Source of the DNA: an uncultured Lachnospiraceae bacterium
GTDB lineage: Bacteria > Bacillota > Clostridia > Lachnospirales > Lachnospiraceae
DNA length: 64,000 nt
Direction of reading: 5' to 3'
NCBI GenBank assembly: GCA_902779305.1
Contig: CACZBD010000001.1
Span: 62,001-126,000, forward strand
Below the pieces are notes generated by a model. That model did not search any database. It saw nothing but the letters and a program-made list of their open reading frames with translations, and had not been told where the DNA came from. Shown here in pieces: positions 1-8,432 of the stretch (positions within the stretch are counted from its first letter, which is position 1; every line of letters starts with the position of its first letter). Made by a program: the position numbers and the translations under genes.

Positions 1-505
1 CATCACGCAGTTAGAGTCGAAGAATGAGGACGTAAAATTCTTAAGGATCGATGCGGATCTTACGGATGACTTCAAGGACAGCGTCAACAAGACTGAACAG
101 AAGAAGATCGCCAAGCAGGAAAAGACGCTTTCCGAGCTCTTCAAGAAGGTGCTGAACAAGGAAAAACTGACGGTCAAAGTCGAAAAACTGAAGGACGAGA
201 ATGTCTCCTCCGTGCTGACGGTATCCGAAGAGAGCCGCAGGATGATGGATATGATGAAGATGTATTCCGCAAACGGGCTGGATATGGGGATGTTTGGCGA
301 CGAGGACCAGACGCTGACTCTGAACGCGGCCAATCCGCTCGTGCAGTTTATTCTTGAGAACAAAGATGATGAAGCGAAAGTGCCGCTCTTTGTCGAACAG
401 CTCTATGATCTCGCGCTTCTTGCCAACAAGCCGCTGCCGGCGGAAGCCATGACGAAATTCGTAAACCGGAGCAACGAGATCATGAAGATGCTGACGCAGG
501 CATGA
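1..505 (+). CDS. htpG: Molecular chaperone HtpG (Hsp90), 3' end only
   Basis: The reading frame is open from base 2 and ends with TGA at 503-505, giving the last 167 residues. The sequence matches the C-terminal dimerisation region of bacterial Hsp90: a segment reading FLRIDADLTDD, a Lys/Glu-rich stretch, then SRRMMDMMKM and the end region LNAANPLVQFILENK, which are typical of HtpG. HtpG is a cytosolic ATP-dependent chaperone; the N-terminal ATPase and middle domains lie off the left edge. A hairpin terminator follows 37 bases after the stop, so this is the last gene of its transcript. Family assignment is from recognised sequence; completeness cannot be judged. Confidence 0.9.
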   Translation, partial: ITQLESKNEDVKFLRIDADLTDDFKDSVNKTEQKKIAKQEKTLSELFKKVLNKEKLTVKVEKLKDENVSSVLTVSEESRRMMDMMKMYSANGLDMGMFGDEDQTLTLNAANPLVQFILENKDDEAKVPLFVEQLYDLALLANKPLPAEAMTKFVNRSNEIMKMLTQA

Positions 506-541
506 TCTGCAGCAATTTTATAAAAATCAAGTCATTTAGAG

Positions 542-578
542 CATGCCGGAAAATGTGATCGTTTTCCGGCATGTTTTC
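542..578 (+). terminator. Intrinsic terminator of htpG
   Basis: A 12-bp perfect inverted repeat CATGCCGGAAAA (542-553) and TTTTCCGGCATG (562-573) with an 8-base loop is followed by TTTTCTGT. It lies just after the htpG stop. Confidence 0.85.
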
Positions 579-682
579 TGTAAAAGACAGGCCGGCGGGT
601 TACAAGAAAAAAGCGCTGTCCCAGTCATAAAGTACTTCGTATCAATATCATGTCACATGTTGCTCGTTTTGTGAGAATTTCC

Positions 683-712
683 TTGATAGACCATGCCGGG
701 CAATGGTATAAT
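683..712 (+). promoter_or_regulatory. Sigma-A promoter for the first giant secreted protein
   Basis: TTGATA at 683-688 and a perfect TATAAT at 707-712, spaced by 18 bases, lie 107 bases before the ATG at 820. The leader contains a small hairpin (CTCCGG 742-747 with CCGGAG 754-759). The rest of the 505-820 gap shows nothing else recognisable. Confidence 0.65.
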
Positions 713-819
713 GAATTACTTAAATCTTTTGAAAAAAACGGCTCCGGCAGAACCCGGAGAATGTCTGTAAACAACGATAAAACGTGAATGGAACCCGACA
801 ACAAGAAAGGAGACAGTGT

Positions 820-3800
820 ATGCGTTATTCTGAACACCCAAGGTATCGAAAGAAAGGCCTGAAGAGGCTGCTTGCGGGAATGCTTTGCATGATCCTGATC
901 CTGACCTCTTCTGCCGTAACGGTATTTGCCGAAGAATCGGCGGATCTTATGAACGATCCTGTCATGGAAGAGCAGACATATGTTGAGACTGTTCCTGAAG
1001 AGGCAGCGGAAGAAAGCGAACCGCAGGAACTTGTCAATGAGGCGGAAGAACCCGTAGAGTCGGAGGAGGAACTTGAAGACCGTCTTTGCGGGGAAACCAA
1101 TTCCATCCTGAAGTGGACTTATAACCGGGATTATAACGGAGAATACTGCTTCGTGGATCGCGATCAATGTGAGATCTTTCTGCTGGATGAAAACCTGCAT
1201 CCGGTTGCTTACAGGGATGATGTGGCAGAAACAGAGGGAGATGAGGCTGAAGTCATCAGATATATTCTGGAAGTCGGGCAGACCTACTTTCTTCAGATCA
1301 AACCCCAAAACGGATATAAAGTGCGTAATCTTCGTTTTGACGATTACATCCTGACACCTACGGAATTTTATGGTGTGTATTCCTTCACAATGGAACAAAG
1401 CAAATTCCGTATCTGGGATGATATAGTGGAAGAATTAGTTGATGATCCCTGGCAACCTAATGATTATAGAGCACATCTGGAAAACCGGGCTTCTTTTCTT
1501 TACGATTTTCATCTCCGAGAAGATGGCAACAAGCTGACAGATGCGGCGGATGTGATCGCTGACGGCGGTGTTGTTGGTCTTTTGGCGGAAGATGATACGA
1601 TCCCGGCCGGGATCGCAAATGCAGCGAATATCGAAGATGGTTATGTACCTGTCGGTTCCGTTGCTGTTTCTGCCCGTGGAGTTTTGTACACCGGAAGACG
1701 TGATGATCAGGACAATCCGGAATTCTGGATCACTGAAAGTGACGAGATAAGTGACGGGATCACCGGATCATTGGATGACGGAAATTATGCAGTTGGATTC
1801 TATCTCAATGATGGGGATGATCAGAACGATCGCCGCTACGATTATAAGCTCGTCAGAACACCGTATGAGGGGGACGAAATTGAAGAAATCGAATTGGGAG
1901 AACCGTATTGCATTGAAAACCATCGCGAGCTGAGCTTTACCGTATCAAATCCGGTCGGTATCTATACATTCTTCAGAAAAGAAAATGAAGAAACAGAATC
2001 ACCTAAATTCCATCTGAGCGACAGACTGAACCGTGAGGGTGAATTTGATGAGATCACTTTGGAGCCGGTTGCAGGTGTAAGCGGCCTGGTCGCGGTTGAT
2101 GATGGTGACGACGATGATGATTACACTTATCAGGGCAGTGGAGATATCAGACTGCAGCTGAAAAAGTACGAAGTACCCCTCAAACAGACCTACAGGATCG
2201 AAGACGGGATGTTCACAGCGTTGATGTGCCGTTTCTATGTGGGGGATCCGGGAGAAAATGAGGATAATCCGGGCGATTGGAGAGACTGTTTTGATTTTGA
2301 TGTGAATCCGGATGGAACCGTAACGATCCCTGCATATGACCCTTACGGCAATGAGGGCGATGAGGCATATCCGATCCGGGAGCTGCTTGAATCTGCGATA
2401 TCCGATGAGAGAGACATCTATGCTGTACTGGAGTGGAGTGCAAATCCCTATCCGGCGCGCCAGGTTGTAATCGAAAAAGACTATTGGGAAGAAGAAGCAG
2501 CAGAGGTTACATTTGCAGAAAATGATCCCTATGTTGTGGACAAGCGCACGGAAGATGATGCGATCTTTGGTCCGGCGGACGGCCGAGTTTATATCAGACC
2601 GGATGCCAAGAAGATCCGTTTCAGGCTGCAGGCAAAAGGCGCGGATAAACTAATATCGGTCACAGCAAAACCGGTTGATTTTGACTATACTTATTATGGC
2701 GATACTCCGGAAGAAGCACAGTATGATGTTTATGAAAAAGAGGCAAACTCACAATATGGCGGCCCTGTCGTGTTAACTCCTGAAGGTGGCTGGTACGAGA
2801 TGGACCTTCCCGTTCCGAAGGAATGGGACCGGGAATCCAACCTCGGTGTTAAGATCATACCGAATGTGGAGGAAAGAACCCGCGTTTCCGTAAAAGTAGA
2901 AGATAAAACCTACAAGGACAATAAGATGGCCTGTGCGGAACTGTTTGACGTCAGCATGCGCGTCGGTTCCCGGATTTATCCGGCCGTTTTGAGTCTGAAC
3001 GGAACAGAAGATAATTATTTTGATGATGAATATTACGCATTTGTTCCGGTCGGAGCAAATGTTAATGTGATGGTTACCTCTAAAGACGGCTTGTGGTCTG
3101 TAAGCAATGCGATTCCGACAGATGCAAGCAATAACAGCGGAAAGTCGCTGAAAGCAGGCAAGACGGGTGAGTATTCCATTCAGGTTCCTGATTTTGATTC
3201 GCTCTATGATGAGGAAACCGGGGATGAATTTGAAACTTCTCTGAAATGTGAGGTCAGTGCGGTTGCAAAACTGCTGGTCACAGACGAAGAGGAGAAAGAA
3301 CTGATCCCGGAAAACAAGAAATACAACCTTGGGAATGAGGAAACCTTCCATGCTACGGTTGTATACGGATCCTACTTCGAATTACAGGATGACGGGGAGA
3401 TCCAGAATGGTTTGTGTGTTCCCCTGCCCCAGAGCAATACGACCTTCAAGAACGGCTCGAAACCCATTGATACAACCACAACACTGACAAAAACAGGAAA
3501 AGCCATGAATGTGAAATCCCTTTCCTTAAAGGCGGTCAACAGACTTCCGGATCAGAGCAAAGATACCACATTGTCCGCAAGTTTTGCATTCAGTGTTCCG
3601 ATCACATCCGTAACGATCTCGCCTACTGTAAAGGGTGATCCTACATGGATTCAGGCTCCTTTTGGAACTAAAACTACCTTTACGTTAAAATATAACGCCG
3701 GTGCAAATACCAAAGGGGTAAAAGCAAAGTTAAAAGCATTTGAAGATGGTAGCGAGACAGATATATCCTGTTTTGGCTCGTTTAACGGGCAAACTCTGAC

Positions 3801-6800
3801 TATTGATCCGGCAGTCGCAAAAGCAAAAAAGACAGCTGGTTACATGCCTGACGCACCTAACATAACACGATATGATCTTGTCATATATAATGGGAAAAAT
3901 GATGAAGAGTACGCTTCGTGGAGTTTAAACTTTCCTGCACCGGAACTTGTAAACGCTGATAACCCGCTGACACCGACCGTCAAAGCCAATGATGCACTTT
4001 CTTCCACGCAGGAGATCGGTCTTTCCTTAACCCTTCCAAAGAAGATGAAGGCGATGAATGGTCTGTACTACGAAATTACAGCTGAAGCGCAAATCGAATC
4101 TGAAGACGATTTAAAACAATGGGATAATGAAAACTCGGAATGGTATCCGGTCTATAAACGGGAAGTCGTGGCTTATGTTCCGTCCTCCGAAAAGACCTGG
4201 GCGCTGAATGTCGCGGAAGCACCTAAATCGGTGGAAGACGGCTGGGAACTGTTCTATAAAGTCACAGCCAAAATGGTCTATGCCGTTCCGGATGAGACCG
4301 AAGAAAGCGGTTATCGCGTGCTCAGTACAGGAGATGTATTTGATCCCGATCCGGCTGTGATTGTTACAACCAAATACCAGCTGTTTGAAACAAAACTGTC
4401 CCTGACGAAGAAAATGCCGGCCAAGATCTATACCGGGCAGATGGATGTGCCGATCGCGATCCCGAAGTGGTCCAAGACAACAAGCGTGAAGGGACTTGAC
4501 AGGATCCGACTGGTCAATGAATACGGTAATGATAGGGGATTCTGGGACCGTTGGGGAGAACAGGACCGGATCAAAGTGGATTCGGAAACGGGCCTGATCA
4601 CTGTGGATACGGCAAGACCGGATGAAGAGGATGAGGAAGCTTTGACCGATTATCTGGAACCCGGAAAGTACGATCTGATCTGCTATGCGATCTCAGGTCC
4701 GGGCGTGGAAGCCACGGCAACAGTATCCTTTACGCTCCAGCAGTCTATCAGGGATCTGTCCGTAACGGCACCCGTAAGGGTTTTGAAGACCTACGGTAAA
4801 GCAGCAACCGTAAAAGCGGATGTTGCTTATAACAGCAAAGACTGGGAATATAGTGCTCCCGCGGTTAAGAAAGTGGAATGGAGCATTAAAGTACCGGATG
4901 AGTTCAGAGCCGACGGGAAAGTAAAGACCTATAAGGATATCCCGAATGGACATCCTCTTTACGGGATGGTAACTGTCAAAGGCGGCACCGTAACGATCGA
5001 CAAGAATCTGCTTGTGGATCGTGCGACGTATTTAGATGATCCTTTCGAATTTGTAGTTGCAGCACAGGCTGCCGATTTTGAGGGAAATCCTGTTACGGGC
5101 TATAGTGCGCCGATCGTGATCAGCTGCGAGGAACAGATCCCGACAGAAATCCGTTTTGCATGGGAGCAGTGGAGAAACGATGTCTTTACCGGCTATGAGT
5201 TTTCCAATATCTCGGAAGAGGAGATTGAGTGGCAAAATGAATATAAGGATGAACCATGGTGCGAGCCTTTCTACTCCAATCAGATCCAGAACTGCAAAGT
5301 GCTTGTATACGATCAGTACGGACACGGCATGGCGGCAGACCTGAAACTGAGCGGGATCAAGATGACCGAGTGGGGAAATCTCTGCCTGGAGAAGCCCGGA
5401 AAAGTCTCGATCACGGCAACCGCGCAGGATGGCAGCAAGAAGAGTAAGAAGATCGAATTTACGGTCGCATATGCGGACAAATACTATGTATCTAATGTGC
5501 TGATCCAGAAACCTCTCCGGAACGACGTGAATGATGATCCGTTCATCAACTGTGAGGACAGATGGAAGGAATCCGGAAGAAATACAAACATCATCAATGA
5601 CCTTCCTGTTAACAAACCGCTCTATGTGCATGTGGCAGGTGTCAGAAAATATCATATGGATGTGTGGTATGAGGATGGAGAGGAGCAAATCGAGATCAGA
5701 GAGGATGACCATCCCGATTTCGGCAACAATGCCATGCTCGATCATAAACTGACCGTAAAAGGCGGAAAGATCAGCAAGGTATATACCGGGATGTTTGAGA
5801 ACTACACGACCTATGTGATCTTCCCGGAAAAACGCGATATGACTATTACCCTGACCGACAACACGGTTTCGGATCTGGATGGATATGCACACGGCAAGAC
5901 AACCGTGAACTATAATGTAACCAACCGGATGGTGCCGGACGATGCGCATTCCAAAAAGGCTCCGACGATCAAAGCCAACAGGAAAGAGATCTACAAATGG
6001 ATGCATCTGGAATGGCCATTGAAAGATAATGCAGCTCCATTGGATGAAACCACGTTGCAAAACTATGTAACATATACCGTGACGGCAAACCTTCCGCAGC
6101 CGGATGAGGATTATGAGCTTGCAGCCATGGTGTATATGGATGAACTTAAGACGGACGGACTGTATAATATCTCCAGGTATCTCGGTCTCTCCAACAATAA
6201 TGACTGGGAAGACCGGAAAACGCAGACGGAAGGTGTGCCGGTTTCGATTACCGATGATGGAAAAATCGAAATCGCGTTCTACGATTATTGGACGGAAACA
6301 CGGAGTGATGACGATGTAGACGGTAACGACGAAGACTATGAGGTTGAGTTTTATGATTCCTATGAGATTCCGGCCGGCTCTTATGATTTCTATGTGGTCA
6401 TCGGACAGGATCTCGGGGAAGGTGTATTTGAAGCACTTGCAAAACCCGTGAAGATCACCGTAAAAGTAGCAAATGCGCCGGCACCCAAACTGAGTGCGCC
6501 GAAGTCTTATAAGTTCTCGAACGACAACGAAGTGACCCTTGGAGAGCCGGTGTTGACCAATGTCTGGTCAGTAGATCGATACGGGATGCAGACCAGATCC
6601 GCCAATACAAACGGGCAGGTAAACAGATTCAGTGACCTGTTCTATGTGAATACACAATCGCAGACGATTGCCCCAAGCAATGATGAAGAAGGAAAAGGGT
6701 ATATTCCTGAAGTGTGGCTCCCGATCGGAAGCGGAAAAAATGTAAAATATATCGCCATAAACAACTGGTTCCATCTGAAGCAGTTAAAAGACGGAAAATT

Positions 6801-7023
6801 CAAAGCATTTGAGAATGGAGACTGCTACCGTTATGACGATCATGCTGATTTGATTGCAGATACAAAGACGCAGAGTGCTGCGTACAAGAATTTCGTAAAG
6901 ACACACTGCACGGGCTTCATCAGATACGGTGTAATCGGTCTGGATGGAAGATATACGGATTTCTTTGCGCCTGTTACGGTTGACATTGATGCATTCATTG
7001 ACAGGCAAGTGGATCCGGATTAA
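820..7023 (+). CDS. Giant secreted protein, paralogue 1 (2067 aa), unknown function
   Basis: Start chosen at ATG 820 because AAAGGAGA (806-813) sits 6 bases upstream; an in-frame GTG at 784 has no such site. The N-terminus has a basic region, a hydrophobic core (about residues 17-33) and a signal-peptidase site after VFA (about 37). A very Glu/Asp-rich linker follows (about 38-85). From about residue 588 to the end it is homologous in order to the next + strand gene (8433-15479), sharing segments such as SLTKKMPAKIY, IPKWSKTT, LYVHVAGVR and DGSKKSKK. The N-terminal 500 residues differ from the paralogue. Many segments look like beta-sandwich/Ig-like repeats (for example KPGKVSITATAQDGS, Big2-like), inferred from pattern only. 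No LPXTG or C-terminal membrane anchor is visible; it ends QVDPD. Probably an exported surface or matrix protein. I do not recognise a named family. Confidence 0.85.
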   Translation: MRYSEHPRYRKKGLKRLLAGMLCMILILTSSAVTVFAEESADLMNDPVMEEQTYVETVPEEAAEESEPQELVNEAEEPVESEEELEDRLCGETNSILKWTYNRDYNGEYCFVDRDQCEIFLLDENLHPVAYRDDVAETEGDEAEVIRYILEVGQTYFLQIKPQNGYKVRNLRFDDYILTPTEFYGVYSFTMEQSKFRIWDDIVEELVDDPWQPNDYRAHLENRASFLYDFHLREDGNKLTDAADVIADGGVVGLLAEDDTIPAGIANAANIEDGYVPVGSVAVSARGVLYTGRRDDQDNPEFWITESDEISDGITGSLDDGNYAVGFYLNDGDDQNDRRYDYKLVRTPYEGDEIEEIELGEPYCIENHRELSFTVSNPVGIYTFFRKENEETESPKFHLSDRLNREGEFDEITLEPVAGVSGLVAVDDGDDDDDYTYQGSGDIRLQLKKYEVPLKQTYRIEDGMFTALMCRFYVGDPGENEDNPGDWRDCFDFDVNPDGTVTIPAYDPYGNEGDEAYPIRELLESAISDERDIYAVLEWSANPYPARQVVIEKDYWEEEAAEVTFAENDPYVVDKRTEDDAIFGPADGRVYIRPDAKKIRFRLQAKGADKLISVTAKPVDFDYTYYGDTPEEAQYDVYEKEANSQYGGPVVLTPEGGWYEMDLPVPKEWDRESNLGVKIIPNVEERTRVSVKVEDKTYKDNKMACAELFDVSMRVGSRIYPAVLSLNGTEDNYFDDEYYAFVPVGANVNVMVTSKDGLWSVSNAIPTDASNNSGKSLKAGKTGEYSIQVPDFDSLYDEETGDEFETSLKCEVSAVAKLLVTDEEEKELIPENKKYNLGNEETFHATVVYGSYFELQDDGEIQNGLCVPLPQSNTTFKNGSKPIDTTTTLTKTGKAMNVKSLSLKAVNRLPDQSKDTTLSASFAFSVPITSVTISPTVKGDPTWIQAPFGTKTTFTLKYNAGANTKGVKAKLKAFEDGSETDISCFGSFNGQTLTIDPAVAKAKKTAGYMPDAPNITRYDLVIYNGKNDEEYASWSLNFPAPELVNADNPLTPTVKANDALSSTQEIGLSLTLPKKMKAMNGLYYEITAEAQIESEDDLKQWDNENSEWYPVYKREVVAYVPSSEKTWALNVAEAPKSVEDGWELFYKVTAKMVYAVPDETEESGYRVLSTGDVFDPDPAVIVTTKYQLFETKLSLTKKMPAKIYTGQMDVPIAIPKWSKTTSVKGLDRIRLVNEYGNDRGFWDRWGEQDRIKVDSETGLITVDTARPDEEDEEALTDYLEPGKYDLICYAISGPGVEATATVSFTLQQSIRDLSVTAPVRVLKTYGKAATVKADVAYNSKDWEYSAPAVKKVEWSIKVPDEFRADGKVKTYKDIPNGHPLYGMVTVKGGTVTIDKNLLVDRATYLDDPFEFVVAAQAADFEGNPVTGYSAPIVISCEEQIPTEIRFAWEQWRNDVFTGYEFSNISEEEIEWQNEYKDEPWCEPFYSNQIQNCKVLVYDQYGHGMAADLKLSGIKMTEWGNLCLEKPGKVSITATAQDGSKKSKKIEFTVAYADKYYVSNVLIQKPLRNDVNDDPFINCEDRWKESGRNTNIINDLPVNKPLYVHVAGVRKYHMDVWYEDGEEQIEIREDDHPDFGNNAMLDHKLTVKGGKISKVYTGMFENYTTYVIFPEKRDMTITLTDNTVSDLDGYAHGKTTVNYNVTNRMVPDDAHSKKAPTIKANRKEIYKWMHLEWPLKDNAAPLDETTLQNYVTYTVTANLPQPDEDYELAAMVYMDELKTDGLYNISRYLGLSNNNDWEDRKTQTEGVPVSITDDGKIEIAFYDYWTETRSDDDVDGNDEDYEVEFYDSYEIPAGSYDFYVVIGQDLGEGVFEALAKPVKITVKVANAPAPKLSAPKSYKFSNDNEVTLGEPVLTNVWSVDRYGMQTRSANTNGQVNRFSDLFYVNTQSQTIAPSNDEEGKGYIPEVWLPIGSGKNVKYIAINNWFHLKQLKDGKFKAFENGDCYRYDDHADLIADTKTQSAAYKNFVKTHCTGFIRYGVIGLDGRYTDFFAPVTVDIDAFIDRQVDPD

Positions 7024-7077
7024 TCCCGGAATTGACTCGTGGCACGTTGACACCGGTAAAAAAAACACTACACAAAG

Positions 7078-7112
7078 AAGGCGCCGGGATTTCCCGGCGC
7101 CTTTGCTGTTTT
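7078..7112. terminator. Bidirectional terminator between convergent genes
   Basis: AAGGCGCCGGGA (7078-7089) pairs with TCCCGGCGCCTT (7092-7103), followed by TTGCTGTTTTT on the + strand. On the - strand the hairpin is followed by T-rich sequence (the A-run near 7059-7067). It serves the giant protein gene and the opposing zinc-ribbon gene. Confidence 0.8.
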
Positions 7113-7123
7113 TCCGTTTTCTC

Positions 7124-8134
7124 TTAATTTAATCCGTAGTATTCCTCGATCGCGACCATCCACACGGCGAGATATTCATTCTCGAACATGGTGGAATGGT
7201 ATTCCGTTTTCCCGTCATTGAAGAAGACGGTGGATTCATTGTAGTTCACGACCCAGATGTCATCCTTATCATCGTATGCGGTCACATGATAGCGGTATAC
7301 TTCAGCGTTGTTGGCATCCAGATCACATGAATTGATCTCTACTTTCATATCATGGAAGTTGTTTGCCATGGCAAGTGCCATGATCATGTTTCTTTCAATG
7401 GAATCTTTATCGGAGATCAGATCCTTATCCACGAGCATGCAGGCGAGCATGCCATAGAAAAAGTCGCGGTTGATCACCCTGCCTTTTTCCAGAACATCTG
7501 AATCCACATAGTCCAGAAAACCATTAAGATCCTTGTCATTACCGTTAAACAGTCTGGTGGAACCGTTTAAGCCGCCGTTTGGAACCACGTTGATATCCGT
7601 GCCGCTCGTTGTGACATCCGCATAACTGTACTTGGTAAGAGCGCCTTCACTTCCGGCATTTTCTGCAGGCTCGTTATCGTCCGGTTCGTCAAAATCAAAA
7701 TCAGGGCTCGTATCCGATTTCGTATCCGAGTCCGTATCCGTCCCCAGATCCAGATTTCCCAGATTATCAACGGCGTCTTCCAGACTGTCGAGATCGATGT
7801 CTTCTATTTCCTCATATTGGTCTTCGAAGTCTTTTATATATTCATTAGCGGCCTTACGTGCAAAATGCAGCACAACGGCACCGACGATGATGGACAGTGT
7901 GAGAACGGCACCGGCGATGATCAGAATGATCAGCCATACCTTGGTTTTTTTCTTCGGGGGCACGACCGGGGTGCCGGCATTTCCGTTCATGGGATATGCA
8001 GGCTGCGCAGGTGCGGTCTGCTGTACATTTTGGACAGGGGAAGCACCTTGCGGGGCATTTCCGACCGGCGCGCCGCAGTTGGCACAGAATTTCGTTCCTT
8101 CACTTACTTCACAACCACAATTTTTACAAAACAT
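7124..8134 (-). CDS. Zinc-ribbon single-pass membrane protein (336 aa)
   Basis: The N-terminus is a classical zinc ribbon of the zf-ribbon/DZR type: C3-x2-C6 and C17-x2-C20 in a KNCGCEV...KFCANCG context. A Pro/Gln-rich linker leads to a KKKTK stop-transfer motif and a transmembrane helix (about residues 66-90). The rest is an Asp/Glu/Ser/Thr-rich linker (about 100-165), then a roughly 170-residue soluble domain that I do not recognise, probably outside the membrane. Such proteins are common in Clostridia and mostly uncharacterised. It is encoded opposite to, and between, the two giant secreted paralogues, with its own promoter at 8189-8218, so it is not co-transcribed with them. The zinc-ribbon assignment is clear; function is unknown. 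Confidence 0.85.
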   Translation of the reverse strand: MFCKNCGCEVSEGTKFCANCGAPVGNAPQGASPVQNVQQTAPAQPAYPMNGNAGTPVVPPKKKTKVWLIILIIAGAVLTLSIIVGAVVLHFARKAANEYIKDFEDQYEEIEDIDLDSLEDAVDNLGNLDLGTDTDSDTKSDTSPDFDFDEPDDNEPAENAGSEGALTKYSYADVTTSGTDINVVPNGGLNGSTRLFNGNDKDLNGFLDYVDSDVLEKGRVINRDFFYGMLACMLVDKDLISDKDSIERNMIMALAMANNFHDMKVEINSCDLDANNAEVYRYHVTAYDDKDDIWVVNYNESTVFFNDGKTEYHSTMFENEYLAVWMVAIEEYYGLN

Positions 8135-8188
8135 ATTTTCCTATTTTCCTTTCCGTTCCAGATTATTCTTTTTCGGATTATCTCAAGG

Positions 8189-8218
8189 ATTATATCAGAA
8201 CCTGTATGGTATGCACAA
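8189..8218 (-). promoter_or_regulatory. Sigma-A promoter of the zinc-ribbon gene
   Basis: Read on the - strand: TTGTGC (8218-8213), 18-base spacer, TATAAT (8194-8189) with an upstream TG (extended -10). It is about 55 bases before the ATG at 8134; AAGGAAAATAGGAAAAT provides ribosome binding. Confidence 0.65.
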
Positions 8219-8325
8219 GAGAAACCGACATTTTGCATTTTTTGGCTTTGCGGATGCTCGTTCAGATAATCTTAATCTTGATTCAATGAGCGTGTACGGT
8301 CAGGTCCTGTGATGCGGGCTTTACA

Positions 8326-8354
8326 TTGCTAGAGAATGCAGAATATGGTATGAT
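8326..8354 (+). promoter_or_regulatory. Sigma-A promoter of giant paralogue 2
   Basis: TTGCTA (8326-8331), 17-base spacer, TATGAT (8349-8354), 78 bases before the ATG at 8433. It is divergent from the promoter at 8189-8218, with about 107 bases between them. Nothing else recognisable lies in the 8134-8433 gap. Confidence 0.65.
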
Positions 8355-8432
8355 AAAAAGCAATCTTTTCAGGATACGGTAACCTGAGAAAATACAGATC
8401 CAATCGACTTTTTTGTAGGAGGACACTAAGAG

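Noticed and set aside
5032..6060. Open frame of 342 codons on the - strand inside giant paralogue 1
   Set aside because: No homology or start site; the + strand frame is continuous and homologous to its paralogue here.
6960..7023. Sortase signal at the end of giant paralogue 1
   Set aside because: The C-terminus reads DIDAFIDRQVDPD with no LPXTG-like motif, hydrophobic tail or basic end.
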